Positions 45,929-59,100 of a stretch of 64,000 bases of DNA are shown one piece after another. The position numbers and the translations under genes are program-made. How positions within the stretch are numbered: the first letter of the stretch is position 1; the number at the start of each line of letters is the position of its first letter. Source of the DNA: Ephemerocybe angulata (taxonomy: Eukaryota; Basidiomycota; Agaricomycetes; Agaricales; Psathyrellaceae); assembly GCA_013368325.1 (NCBI GenBank), contig JAACJK010000003.1, positions 990,591-1,054,590 on the forward strand. Reading direction: 5' to 3'. The notes beneath the pieces are model-generated. The model was not told the origin of the DNA. It did no database searches and saw only the letters and a list, made by a program, of their open reading frames with translations.

Positions 45929-47671
45929 TCAATGACACCACCTACTTATGTTATATTCTCCGGATTTGAACGCCGAAAACAGATCATCAGTTCCAAATGT
46001 CGACTCCCCACCTCTCGCTGGGATCAACCGAGCGCTCAGGTTTGTGGCTGGTTGCAGCTTTCTCCAACTCGTCGAATAGAGGTTGAGGAAGGCGGGTGAT
46101 ACGGAAGTTCTCTTCAATTCGAGACGGCGTAACACTCTTGGGCAGAACAACAGTCTAATGAAGGAGAGGTTCGTTCGTTGGTACACAAAATTTGAGCAGA
46201 GGACTTACCCCGCGCTGGACATGCCACGAGATGTACACCTGAGCAGGAGTAATGCCGAGTATCTTTGCGATCTTCTTAACCTAGACACCGCAGGTTAACA
46301 GGAATATTCAATGGTAGCTCGAATGATAGCCTTACCTCTGGGACTTCCAAAGTCTCTTTCACTCGCTCGGCACTTCCAAGAGGGGAGTATGCTTCAAGGA
46401 GGAGGCCATTCTCCTTTGACCACTGACGGACTTCGTTAGGATCTGATATTCTCGTTGAGCCAGATTTTGTATGCGTACCTTTACCAACTCAGGTTGAGGG
46501 TTCCAATAGCTTAGTTCAACCTGATTCACGGCCGGCCTGACTTTGAGAGGATTAGACGTGAGGTTCTGGATCCTGCTTTCGTTTAGTCTATATATCGATG
46601 TGAAGAAATGGCGCGATCGAACCGTCTTATGTTAAAGCTAAAAGGGACGTCATCCATTTAGTCCCGGAAGCACAGTCTAAGAGCTTTATTCTGCGTACTT
46701 GCTGATCCCAATATTTCGAATCTTCCCCTTCTCAACGAGTTCCTCCAGTTTTTGCCAAGTCGGATAAGGGTTATCTGTAAGGTTCCAATCGACTTCGTTG
46801 TCCGTATCTTTTTTGAATGCAACGGGCCTAGTGTAGGTAATGGTCTAAGTTCACGTTGGAAATCACGCAATATGGAAAGTCATACCAATGGATGAGATAG
46901 AGGTCCACATAATCGGTTCCCAGTTTCGACAATGACTCGTCGAGAACAGGTTCAATATCTCCAGGAGCGTGGAATGCGTTCCACAGCTACACGGCCCACA
47001 ATATCAGATAAGGAACACAGTGCGATTGAGATACGTGCCCACCTTAGAAGTTATCCAAACTTCCTTCCGTGGGATTCCACTTTCGCGGAGCGCTTCGCCA
47101 ACTTCTGCCTCGTTCTATGAGAGTAGGTCCAAAGATCAGCTCGTGATCTTAGAGAAAGCGGTGGAAATGCACATGCCCCGTATGCCCAAGCGCCGTCGAT
47201 GTGTCGGTATCCATTTTTGAGAGCTGTCTGTGGACCGAACACGTCAGATCTCGAAATATTAAGCCGTGTCCAAAGGTCGCGCACCTTGACTGCCTCGCCA
47301 ACTTTACCCTTCTCTGCCAGCCATACACCTAGTGCAACAGACGGGATTCGGTCTCCGGAAGGAAGGGTGAAGGAGTTCGGCAACTTGTGGCCGCTGCATC
47401 TCATCGACCCAATCCTCTCAAACGTGTTTCTGAAGCCCGAGACAGCAAGGTACAACACAGCGCCAACAATTAAGATAAGAGCCGCAGCTTTCTTCCAACT
47501 TTCGGGGCGTTTTGCGGGGCGTGTCGCCGCATAGTCTAGTTCGTCGACCTCTTCGACATGCGAGTACTTGGGCGGTGCCTCTAAATCCGACCTTGGGCGA
47601 GGACTGCTTTCGGTTTCCTCAAGCACAGACACAGGGAGGTAGTTGTAGTGCTTGGAAGAGGGGAACGCCAT
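45929..47671 (-). CDS. Aldo-keto reductase with N-terminal membrane anchor
   Basis: ATG 47671 starts a ~75-residue acidic/Pro-rich cytosolic tail, then a single hydrophobic helix (AAALILIVGAVLYLAVSGF). The reductase domain follows: FTLPSGDRIPSVALGVW, NGYRHIDGAWAYG, GDIEPVLDESLSKLGTDYVD, YVDLYLIHWP, GKIRNIGIS, VNQVELSYWNPQPELV, LLLEAYSPLGS, QVYISWHVQRG and TVVLPKSVTPSRIEENF. Stop TGA 45931-45929. Known: this is the (beta/alpha)8 NADPH-dependent aldo-keto reductase fold. The catalytic Tyr (WAYG) and His (LIHW) are visible, with the Lys-Ser NADPH-binding motif (PKS) near the end. Most family members are soluble. Inferred: a type II membrane enzyme with its catalytic domain on the lumenal or outer side. 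Substrate unknown. Confidence 0.88.
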
Positions 47672-47931
47672 GGTGGTCGAGGAAGGAGATGGTTACCATC
47701 GTCTGGCTGACATTGGAGATCGACGCACTTCGACGTCAGAATGAAGCAATGCCGCGCAAGGCACGGGCATGTTTTATCCCACGATCACGGCCTGGCAAAG
47801 CGCCCGCATTCCATTGGGCGTCTAAGAGCCGATAACGTTAAACTGAAGGAGCATCGAATGCCATGGTAAGTTGGAGAAGGTTTCTTTCCATTCAACAACG
47901 AGAAGGTGAAAATATTATAAACCTTCAACAC

Positions 47932-50900
47932 TCATACATTAGGCAACTTTCCGTCTGGAGGGGTTGCTGTAGTTCTCAGCTTGTCATCCGGGGAAGCGTA
48001 TGAAAACAAAGGTATGGCAGGGGCAGACATCTCTGCAAACCCCCGCACATCGCGGTCGCTCTTTGTGGGATTCGCTTGGACCAAAGTAGATCCGCTACCC
48101 CAAGTACCGTATAATGGGCGCGTTTGCCGCAAGTCGAAAGTATTTTGGTTCACGAGGGTGGACCCGGTCGAGGATTCTGAGTACTGATGTTGCATCATGG
48201 GAGGACTTTGCGGAAGAGGTGGAGGGCTGTATTGGGCTGGCCGATAATACTTCTGATTGGGTGGAGGGCTGTGTTGAACTGGAGGAGGGCTCCGACTAAT
48301 ATATGGAATGCGAATCCTCGGGCTTCCACTTCGTACTGGGCTGGAAGTGTCCCCACGATTTGGAATGGATCGGAGACGCAGGCTTTCACGGTTCTGAATG
48401 GGAATAGGTCTCGGACTCACGATCTCGCTGGCAACCTGCGGGTACTGCATGGGGACCATGAAAGGCAAGAGCGGCGGCGGGCTAGGAATGCGGATTGGGC
48501 TCGCAAGAGGTGCTGGACTCCCACGACGTGCCTGCGGCTGAATGACAATCGGAGGGCGTGGAGGGCTATGGCTTCGGCTGCGCTGGCTCCAAGTGCGGTA
48601 CGCGATGGAAACAGCTCTTGGAATGGGGCTAGGGCTACGACCACGAACTTCGGGACTGGGGCGACGTCGGCGATTTGCAACAAGCGGATTGCGACTCTGG
48701 CTCCGGATTTGGCGGTCGTACATGGGAGTGCCTGCACTGGGTTTGTGTCGATCACTGCGACTGGGGCTGCGATGAACCCGTACTGGACCAGGCAGTTGGG
48801 AAGGGCGAGGGTTTCGGGTTCGGCTGCGGCCAGTCCTGCCGTCCCGAACCTGGAAGACGGGGACTTTCCCGCTCACGGTGCCACTTCGATTGCGAATTGT
48901 TGGGGGAGGGGCGGGTGATGAAAGAGTGACCATGGGGCCAAGGCTGCTGCTACGATGCCTCATTCTTGGTCGAGGAAGAGGCCTTCTGGCAGAAGGCGTT
49001 GTGGGGCTAGTCTCCTTAAAGGGGGCCCATGTGCCCCAGCCTTGAAAGGGACCGGGCCCATAACGTGCCGTCCCCCACCTCCCTGAACCTTCCCCGTCAA
49101 ATTCTTCTCGCGAAGGTGACGGCCGCGATGGAGAGGGGCTTGGGCTTGGACTCGGGCTGAGACTGAGGCTGAGGCCGCGGATCTTGCTGGGGAGTCCACG
49201 ATCGCGGTCAAGGCTCTGACTGCGAACCAGAGAATTGGGGAGAGGACCGTCAGAAAGTCCTCGCTGAGTCGGACTCAGAGGAGTGGATGTGGCGACTGGA
49301 GTACCTGGTGAGAAAATGGGGGGATCGTCGTTTGGTACCGGTGTTGGGATCGGGGTCGAGATCACTTGCTTTACTGGGTTGGCTTGAGCGGGTGTCTCAG
49401 GAGGGTCTGTCGGACTTCTAGGGCGTGTATGAGAGCTATCGCGAGTAGGACCGTCGGCGTCTTCTTGTAAATCGGGAGAGCCTGTGCGCGAAGAAAGTAC
49501 GAAGTGACTGCGCGAGCCAGAAGGGGACTCGCATTGCTCATAGAATGGCAAGACATCCAAAGGCAGTAGATCCCTGGGAGGGGGAGGTGTGCGGGGACTG
49601 ATGTGTATGGCCTCCATGGGATGGGTTGATCTTGACTCGTCGAGTACGATGGTACTGGGAGTATAACTGCTTGTACCACTGCCTGGGCGGGCCATTTTGT
49701 AGTGGATGTAGGATTTCTCTGTAAATGAGGTCTCGACGCGCGACAGTGCGGTTTTATGGCTCTGGGGCTTTCCTATCTGCAATCCTCCTGGCTGTTGTTT
49801 GTTCCTATAGAGCCTCCAGGAATTCCAGACCACGAGGACAACCAATGTTAATGGAAGAGTAACTTCCAAGTAGAGCCGCCAGCCAGCTCCCGAGTTGATT
49901 ACTGCCTGCTGCATGAACGGCATGCTGAATACCCCCTACTCAAAAACTGGAGGTCAGACCAAGGAGCGATCGGAAGGGAGAGTCCATACCGAAGTAAATG
50001 TCCCGGGAAGAAACACAAGCGTCAGGGCGGCGATGCTGTGAGCAGATATAAGTTGTAATCAACGTGCGTTTTCGAGTCCAAAGGACTCACGTAATCATGG
50101 AAGAACTATCCTTGTATGTCTCTGTTGCGATCTCACTGGTGAGCTGCGCAACGCTCATATTGACTGCATTATCCTTCTGCGTTGAAAGGTTGAAGAAAAG
50201 GTGGATTCGGATTTCTGTTCGTTCCTTCCAATTGTTAACCCATCGGTGCCAATTATGAGTGCGGGACCGTATGAAGCGAAGCGAGTCTTCGACGGAAGCC
50301 AACGGAATAGATGCAGACGACACCGAGAGAAGCTCGTGCACTCCGAGGAGATAGTCCAACTGTTCGACTGTCCCGTTTAGTTCCTCCTGCAGGATGTGGA
50401 AGTGTTGCGAAAGGCTGTAAAGATAGTGGACAGCCTCGTCAATACGCTCCGCGTTCTCTTCCTTCGAATAATGTTCCTAGGTGGGCTCAAAGTAAGATAT
50501 AAAGCACAAGATGGACGGGTCAGGAGAACCTCACGTATTTGAGGAGCTTCCCAGCACTTTCAACAACGCCCTTAGACCATGCCCAGGTAGCATCATCGAT
50601 GATGAGTGAGTCGACAGCCAAAGGGCGTAGGAGGTTTCGTCGGTCATCTGGGGATTCTGCCCATTTCTTGATGGTGGTCTTGACCCGCTCCGGACAATCG
50701 TGCATGAGATAAGTAGACCTGCGTTCCAACAGGTTGTGTTGAAACCAGACGTGTGCAGGTCTACCGCAATCAGAATATCGAAAGAATCCCTCTACAATGC
50801 CCACCGACCGTGAATGTCAGATATGCAATCTGGAAGCGGAACATGACTTACGGATCGAGGATAAGACACGTTTGTTCTCCTTATTCACGGTAAAAGTTTT

Positions 50901-51472
50901 GAATAGCGCATTTCCAGTGTCCAACAGCCAATGCACAGTTGTGACACTCGAGAGGAAGACAGGACAAACACCAAGTGACTTGATCAGATACTCGACGGTA
51001 GGGGGTGAGAGGGCAACCTGGGTGCTGTCAAGGGCAGCGTCCAGCTTCGCGTCCTGAGATTTGAGCTCATGGCGTTTCAGAAATCTGCAATGTGATACAT
51101 GATAAGCAGTGAGATGGAGGGAGGTACAGGCCTCCAACGAGCGGACATACATGATACGCAAGTCCGGACCCCGCCCACTTTGCTTGGATCTCTGTGGAGT
51201 ATTAAAATTGGGGTCAAAGGCGTTCGAAGTAGAGAAGAGAAGGATGCACTGACCTCTACGTGCGAAACAAGCTTATCGTGCGATAGGTGAGGCCTATGCT
51301 TGTACTTGAGTTCTTGAGCGTCCATTTGATCCCCCCTCCTGGATATTTCTAGCACGTCGACTGAGGTGGGAATGGCAACCGCATGGTTTTGAAAGACGGA
51401 TTTGAGATTGTTGTAATCCGGCTGTTCAATTTCTGGATGTCTAAACGCTGGGCTTATGTCTTCAAGAAACAT
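47932..51472 (-). CDS. CorA-like membrane protein with long Ser/Pro/Arg-rich tail
   Basis: ATG 51472 (MFLEDISPAFRHPEIEQ) opens a soluble helical part: FFRYSDCGRPAHVWFQHNLL, LRPLAVDSLIIDDATWAW, EENAERIDEAVHYLYSLSQ and NMSVAQLTSEIATETYKDSS. Two closely spaced membrane helices follow (IAALTLVFLPGTFTSGVF and LYLEVTLPLTLVVLVVWNSW). The last exon adds a ~600-residue disordered tail with RS/SP repeats (SLSLSPSPSPSPSPS), stop 47932. Known: the helical-bundle-plus-two-TM layout is that of fungal CorA-like Mg2+-transporter-related proteins. The classical Gly-Met-Asn selectivity motif after the first helix is absent; FLPGTF and FSM are found there. Transport is therefore doubtful. The tail is unusual in length. 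Confidence 0.78.
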
Positions 51473-53790
51473 GGTGAGCTTCGAGAATAGGGAGGGACAG
51501 AATTGGGACACAAGAATCAGCGCCCAACAGCGGCCCAAGTTTTCTACTTCCTAGAGGTCACGTCCACGGGTCACACTAGCATACCCAAACTAAGGGAGCG
51601 CGCAAAGCACCAATCAGGAGCCCCCTTCCTAAGCCCGGTGAGCTTTGACAGTGCCTCCTCAAGTAATTGGTCGTGAGATTGACAGGCACCTCAATCATCC
51701 ATAATCGGAATCATTGGGCTCTGAAACCGCTGAGAGATGCAAAGACGAAGTATAAACGCTCGTAGGAGGGTCTACAGCTTACCTGGGTTACCTTTGGACG
51801 CATAAAACAGCCATTATAAAACACCCTTCGCTCAGTGCGCTCAGAGAGTGCCAACGGGCAAGCAGAGAACGGTTGATAAGTTAAGCGCCAGAGACAGGAT
51901 GGACCGACTCGGGCGTCAGATTAGTCCGACATGCTACTCGGAAGAGCTGTTCTCCTCCAAAAGGACAGATTGCTCAGCTGTGTACGACATTGGTCAGGAA
52001 GGGTTCAGAGGTGGGTCAAAGTCGGCCAAAGCTATTCCTCGTAGCACAGGGCAAGTGCAATTTCGGGGTGGCAGGTGGAATCGAAGGGAGGTTACTTATG
52101 GAAGATATGAAGCGACAATCCGTCATCAGCGGTGAAGGTCACCGGTACCTCTGAACAACCTGTATCAAATCCACAAACCAACTCACCTCGAGGAGGAAGC
52201 AGGCAGTCCCGTTCAAAGGGCCAAAGCCGTTGGCGCCATGGCCTAGACGGACTTTTTGACTGGCCTTGCTATAGATTGCACATGCATTGCACATGCGTTC
52301 GAGTCTGAGCTTCAAACGAAAGGCGATAGATGGAAGCAACTTGGAAGAAACTCGAGGCCACCACATCACAAAAAAAGTTGTAGTCTGATGTTTAAATATC
52401 AGTGAAGGGTGATCTGATCAACCACACAAGTCCTGGTCCCCTTGTGACTCCTTGTGACAGCAGATCAGCGACACAGGGCTTGTGGCTTCTGGTAGTTGAA
52501 TATAATCGCTTGTAGACATTCTGAGATCTCGATGATCCGCGAATTCAAGAAAGTCAAAAGTAGTTCAAACACAACGACAACCTCTCGTGATCATACTATG
52601 CAACCCCTCGTGCTGGTGCTGTCCATACTATGTTCAACAGTGCTGGAGCAACCATCCGACAAACCTATGGGTACGCAGCTTCATCGTATAGGTGAGGCTG
52701 AGGACGATGACCTCTTTCCCTCGAGCCACTGACCCACTGACGGTTCCATTTACAAAGTGACAAGACAAATGTCTTTAGACTATGGCTGGGCGTCTTACTA
52801 GCCCAATCTCACTCTCTACATATATTATGCCCTCACGTTCAGTGAAAGTCCAACTCAAATTTCCTTTCTAATACATCAAATTTGAGGGAAAGAGGGTGGA
52901 AGGCGAGCATCCTGAGCATATCATACTAACCATCATTCCGAGGCATTTTGGCTCGGGTACTCTTACGGTGGATTTCCCCGCGCCAAGCCTTTGAGCCTCC
53001 CTGTGCATCAAACGATCAAAAATCCGTTCCGCTTCGCCGCCTCCGTTCCGCGTCGCGCCCATCATTTTCCCTTTGCCGCAGCCGGCCCGTCCCATCCCTT
53101 TCTACAACGGTCCTCGCTCCCTTCCTTCTTCCCCTGCATCCTACCTTCTCCCCCCTTTCCTAATCAGCTTCCTTTTATGCGTTGGTACGTATTCCTGCAT
53201 TCAAATGTCCCTCCTTCATCATCTCCTTAATTAATCCTAGCTACACATACTATAGTCTCTAGCTTTATTAGCCTTGTGCAGCCCGCCCCACGCGCATAAT
53301 CCTCTTCTTCCCGTCCTCGAGGTTAGTCCTATCGCGCTGCAGCCTTGCGTGAATGTAATCCACGTCGCAACCACCGTAAATTTGGGACGGATATGGTATA
53401 ACAAAAAGGTGGTGCCGATATAGTATATAAAAAGAGTGTGAAACATCAACTTCAAAAGCGGCGAAGTAGAGAGCGTACTAAGTAGCGTAACCAATAAATG
53501 AGCGTGAAACCCCAACATGACAACCCCCGAAGTAGTACGGGTCCAAATGGAGGCATAGATATAGATAATTAGAGTAGGAAGTCGCTGAAAGGAGTGGAAA
53601 GTGGATGTCCCATATAAGGGTCGTCTCGAAATAGTGGTCCATAAGACTGATGTAATTATACTGAGAAATCACTGGAAAGAGTGGATGGTCGAGGACCCAT
53701 ATTCGGTACCTCTCCAAATATTGTTCAAACGGGTATCTTGTGCATCGCCTGCGCATTCCTATGTCCTCCGTCACCTCCGTTATACCCTCC
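51473..53790. other. Intergenic stretch with one small secreted-type ORF
   Basis: 2.3 kb with no supported gene apart from a possible 44-aa ORF at 52598. A C/T-rich stretch runs at 53040-53170. Other ORFs look like background. Confidence 0.35.
52598..52732 (+). CDS. Possible 44-aa secreted small protein
   Basis: ATG 52598 opens MQPLVLVLSILCSTVLEQ, which resembles a signal peptide, followed by a short acidic tail (GEAEDDDLFPSSH). No intron or promoter was identified. May be chance. Confidence 0.22.
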   Translation: MQPLVLVLSILCSTVLEQPSDKPMGTQLHRIGEAEDDDLFPSSH

Positions 53791-55326
53791 TCAGTCGACG
53801 TTCATCGCATCCCCGCGCTCCCCTGCCTCAGCTGCGTCATCGCCTCCACCTTCCCCTTCCACTCCGTGCACGTCCTCGTCGTCGGAGTCGGGGAGGTCCG
53901 GTAACATCTCCCCCTCCTCCAACTCCCCTCCACTTACAGCCTCTGCACTGTCGTCCTCACCTTCATTGCCTTCTACATCCCCACCTCCCTCTCCTTCCCC
54001 ATCCGCCTCGCCCTCAGCCGCGCCATCCCCATCGCCTTCGCCTCCTCCTACCGTGGAACTTCCATCGCTTCCTTCAACTTCAATGATCTCTCCTTCTTCG
54101 TTCCCGACCTCAGTTTCCGTCACCGGTGCGAATACGGGCGCAGGAACGCGCTCGCGACTGTCCTCGCTCCTTCGAGTTCTCTTCGTCCCATGCGCGTCTC
54201 CACACACCTCCTCCTCTGTGAGATATAACCTCTTCCGACGCGGTGTCCTATTCAACGCCACAAGTGCCATCGTCATCCTCGTGGTGCGTTCGGACTCCTG
54301 TGTAGATGTTAATGACCCTGGACACAGTCCGACGAATGTCCTCTCACCTTTCTTATCGTATTATCCAGAAGCGTCAGACCACGCAACTGCAAGAGGATGC
54401 GCATGCGTTGCCCTTTGATGGGTACGCCAACGCAAGAGAAAGCGACCTCGACTACGTCTCCCACCTTGAATACGCTGGGTTCGCAAGGGCCGTAACTGCG
54501 GTTGTGCCGGTCAGCGAGAGTACTCCTCACGGAGGGAACGGTACTCACGTTGTAGACCCGTTAGCGACCGCTCGTACGCAGTACTCCACGACGTTGTCGG
54601 CCGCGTGGATGAATTCGTCGGGTTGCAGCTTCCGGAGGACGTCGAAGGGGTCCACCCCCGGGAGAAATGCCTGGTTCTTCTCGTACGGCACGAGAGCCCT
54701 GTCCGTGAAGTACCGCGAATGCACCTCCAGCGACTGGTGCCCTTCGTATGGGATAAACTCGATCTGGTCTACTTCCCTGTCGCGCGCGTGCTGGGCGAAG
54801 GCGTCGTGGACCGTCTGAAGCTTGTCCATGTATGCGTCATATTCGCTTGACCCGAATCCAGTGACCTTGACGTGCTGTCTGAGGTTCCTTATCCTGGATA
54901 GGCCTTTAGACCGAGGAGACGATACACTGTACTGGGGGTCAGTGCCCTTGACGGATTGCAGAGCTGCGTAGGGACTTACGGCGACTCCGTGAAGGGTGGT
55001 AATAGTTTACCGCACATAACTCCCTGCACTTTGAACACGACCTCGTCCTCCCCGTCCATGATACGAGTCGAAGGTGGGTACTGGATGTCCATCAGGCGCA
55101 TTTTGTCGATCTGGAGGCTTAATATTAGTCGTGTCCCTCTACGGTCGTAGCGGGGGCGTACAGACCTCTGCCTGCGCCAGGCTCACGAAGCCGTCTGCGA
55201 TCGTCTGCAGCTGTCCTTTCCCGATGTCGCCCAACAGCCGGGCTGATTGGACACTTGGGTTAGTAGACATCGTCGGCCATCTGTATTGTACTCACTGGCT
55301 TTGTCGACATCGTACTGGTGGTTCAT
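53791..55326 (-). CDS. Helitron-neighbour protein with acidic tail (possible OB-fold)
   Basis: ATG 55326 (MNHQYDVDKA), 54-nt first intron with a perfect CTAAC branch site, then LLGDIGKGQLQTIADGFVS, MRLMDIQYPPSTRIMDGEDE, VVFKVQGVMCGKLLPPFTE, RNLRQHVKVTGFGSSEYDAY, DQIEFIPYEGHQSLEVHSR, VFKVGDVVEVAFSCVGVPIK and MRILLQLRGLTLLD. A basic patch (RRKRLYL) and a ~120-residue Asp/Glu/Gly-rich tail follow; stop TGA 53793-53791. Six exons, no break seen. I recall similar repetitive proteins in agaricomycete genomes with the pattern GDVVE..F..VPIKG..M...LR.LTLLD; this strand pattern could be an OB-fold, which is inference. It faces away from the low-complexity ORF at 56137, 810 bp apart. Confidence 0.65.
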
Positions 55327-56136
55327 TTGATGCGGGTGAATACGATGGGTAGGGTTATGGGGTCTCGACTTTGCCGTTCATCAGTTTTATATCAGATCGA
55401 TACTGTTTCGATGCTTTAGCCTTTGTCTAATATGGTGTCATGTCTCCATCGTACACGCACCTCCTAGTGGCAGCTAGTGGCACCCGCCCGTATTCCGATC
55501 TCCATGCGCAGCCCCCAACCGCTTTCATCACCCCTCCGATGCATCTAAGTGCCTGCGGTCTGAGTAAGGAGTACCATCGGGCGCAAGTACCATGCTGTCG
55601 CTGCGCTTCAGATCCTATCGTCGCCTGTTAATCGCTTCGTTCTTTTTAATTCCCCATATTGCTCTGCGTGGGGATGGACGTTGGTACCCCAGAAATATAG
55701 AGTGTGAGGGACGGATACATGCAGGGGCGCGGCGCCCTCGCCTGCCCGGTCCACGATCCCTGATCTTAGACTTATCTTTGATCAGATAAATAATCGGAGA
55801 TCTCCGGGGGCATGTGATGTTGGTCTCGTGTCCAGGTACGACCCTGGCATGACGATGGAATCTGTCTTTGACGACCTCTTCTCTTCGGATGCGCACCCTC
55901 TATCCGCAAATTGTAGCTCGTCTGAATTTGGGGCTGGTAAGTTGCTGCTAGGCGCCCACATTTCCCTTTTGATTTCTTCGTGACACCATGTGGATAGCTT
56001 CCTCGATGGAGGACCAGCATGTGTTCCTCGGCTTTCCCAATGCTACGGGAGGGTTCTGTCTTTCCTGGCGACCTATAACTTGTTCGCTTGTTCGTTTGGA
56101 TCCCCCTCGGCCATCTACCTGACCTTCGGTTTTACG
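55327..56136. promoter_or_regulatory. Divergent intergenic region of the element
   Basis: 810 bp between two divergently read genes of the presumed element. No ORF of note; probably holds both promoters. Confidence 0.35.
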
Positions 56137-59100
56137 ATGTCTACCAAACCGTCTTACGCTGAAGTTGCTTCGCGATCTCCGTCCCCTACCTCTCGGTCTC
56201 CGTCGCCTGTGCACATTCCTAGTACTCCCACTCCCCGAGGAAAGCGTAAGGATGGAGCCTCCAACGTGAAGGCGGAAACTCCCCGCACCCCCAAACCGGC
56301 CAAGGCTGATGCATCTCCGAGCAAGCGGTGAGTTCAATTGGCCTCCGCTTGTCTGCACCCCCACCTGATATGCTGCCTTGTAGCTCTAGTTCGTCTGGAT
56401 TGTGCGTAGACTCGTCGCGTCTCTTACAGCCCTGTGGCTCTAACGTCCTTTGTTTATTGTCTCAAGTGTCACCAAGTTCAAAGCCGATGGGAGTACAGTC
56501 GAGGTTGAAGTCGACACCGCCTCAGACGACGACTCCGGGCAAGACGCGTATGTTCTCACCCACCCCTCTCTACCCTTGTTTCCTGACCTTTGGGTGTAGA
56601 GGTGTAGGGATGGATCCCAGCGACTCCATGTATTCGGGGAGGGCGTCAAAGAATCGCATTGAACCGGCGGCCCCCTCGATTATCGAAACTCGAGCCACGG
56701 CGGCTCGAAGAGCCTCCTCGCGCGTTAGAGCCGGTGAACCCCCTGCTTCAGGCAACTCTGGAGAACGATCGAGGACCCAAGAGACCACTCGCGGCAGGAA
56801 GTCCAAGGCGTCCTCCAGTAAGCTCGCGGATGTTGTCCCTCCATCCGAAGTCATGGTCGAAGACGTTCCTTCAACCAGTACCAAGAGGTGTGATTCCTGT
56901 CCTCCTTCGTACACCTCACATTAACCCTACTTGCAGTAAGCGCCATCGCGCCCAGAACTCCGTCGTGCTCTCCGCCAATGAGGACACCAGCGACCATGAC
57001 GCGTCTAAAAAGCGGTGCGTCGTCGAGTTCACAGCGCTTTATTAATTGATGTTCACCCGCATGAACTGCAGCAGGAAACGCGTTCGCTTGGCCACGGATA
57101 CTCCCAGCATGTGCCATCTGACGACGAAGCTATGCCTGGGCAACTGGAGCAGTGCGTATAATTTAATGGTACTATCGGTCGGCGACACCCACGCTCATTG
57201 TCGTTCCCTTAGCTGTTCTTCCGACATGGACGCGGAGCAGGGCCCTGTAGCTGCTCAGCTATCCGATGACGACATGAGTGAAGGCGAGGCAGACTTGTCG
57301 CCTTTGACGGATATCGACATGGAAGAAGGAGAGGTTGATGCCGTTTCGTTCTCGGCTGAGCAGGATGTCGAGCTCCAGGACGCGGCCTCTGCCTCGAGCG
57401 ACGCCGATGCCGACGAAGGAGACGAGGAGGGTTCGGCTTATGGGCGCGGCTACGTGGAAGACGACGCCGTCATGTCTGATGGAGAGAATGTGGGGGAAGG
57501 TCGGGAAAGTAGTACCGGGGGTCGCGCGAGCGCCATGTCATCCCCGCCAGGACCTCATGATGTACCTTTGCACGACAACGAGACCGTCGGCTACGATTTG
57601 GATGACCCCTTCATGTCAGTTGAACACTCTGCACGCCATTGCCCGTATACTGACATGTCTTCCAGTGATGATGGTCCAGTCGCACCCGGACAATCGGCGG
57701 ATTTTGAAAGTCCTACAGACGATGAGGACGGAGACCGCCACCACGACGGACCTGCCCCGGCCAATCCTCCCTCCGTGTCCGAACATGGAGAGGGTGTGGA
57801 GGCGATGACGAAGCCGTTCACGAAGCATCCATATCGGGGTACGTCTCCTACTCTCCGCTGTCTGTCGTGCCCGTATCCGTAGTAACAGTGCCATCTAGCG
57901 ACTCTGCGTCATACCAAGGCTCCGAAGATGAAGGTGGCAGCGACGCTGCTTCCGTATATGCTCTCCCCTTGACGCAGCCTCGCCCATGGAAGACTCCAGG
58001 TGGAGGTCCTCACTCCGTCCTGCGAGTAGCTACGATGAGCCGTCGTCACCCGCGACAGCTCCCCTTCTCGAGCACCAGGCAATATCTACGACGCGGCCTC
58101 AGCGGAACAAAAACACCAAGCCATCCGTTCCCGATCCAGGTGCCCGTTCGTCCCTTTTCTTTACTTTCGGGTTGTGTTATGACTTATCATCGTTTATTTT
58201 CGTAGAATCCACCGTGAAGCCGAAGCCCTCTGTTTCGCAGCCTTCGTCCACGGCACATGTGACTCCTGCGACCTCCGTCGAAGTGCTGGAGGCCAAGTCG
58301 AGTCAGTCAACTCCTCCTGCGAACGCTGTATCCTCAAAGTCGTCACCCGCCTCAGCGCGCCGTGTACGCTCCACAGGCTCATCAAGGAAGGACACCAAAT
58401 CCGCCACGACCGCTGACCACGCTCCGCCTTCCACCGATAAACAGGTTGGACGTTCTTCGCGACGTCGCAAAGCCGACAACAAGGAGAGCAACGAAGCGGG
58501 TAGTACACCAGACTCCCATGCCAAAGACCCAGCATCCTCACGGCTTCCCACTGATTCGGTCGATGTACCTGAGAACAACCGTAACACAGAAAGCGCACAG
58601 TCACCCGACGGCGATCGACGGTCGTCCTCGACTCGTACGACGTCCCAGCCCGTCGATTCGTCTCCCTCCCCCCATCCACGCCGCGATAAGTCCACGAAGT
58701 CGAAACCCCTCGCCCCTCCACCGTCTTCGTCTGCTCCCAGTCAGGATGTCAAGCCAAAGCCGATCAGGTCGAAGGAGCCTTCTGCATCGTCCGCGCCGTC
58801 TGCCACCCGTCAAGTCGATAAGTCCAAGCCAACAGTCACCTCGCCTTCTGCTCCGGTTCCCTCCCTCAACCAGGGTACAACGCCCACTCTTGTATCTTCA
58901 CCCCCTCCTCCGCCATCCACCCCTCGTCCCAAGTCGTCAAGGTCCGGTGCCAGTGCAACGCCGACGTCCGCTGATCAAGTGTCCACTGCGACATCCGCCG
59001 CCACACCCGCCCATGTTTCCGCCATCTCGCTCGACAAGAAATCTGCCTCAAAGTCAGCTGCCAAGAAGAGAACCACCAGCGGAAGAGGGTCGACGTCTAC

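Noticed and set aside
48187..48929. Plus-strand Trp/Arg/Gly-rich ORFs opposite the CorA-like tail
   Set aside because: They are antisense shadows of the Ser/Pro/Arg-rich tail and have no independent signals.
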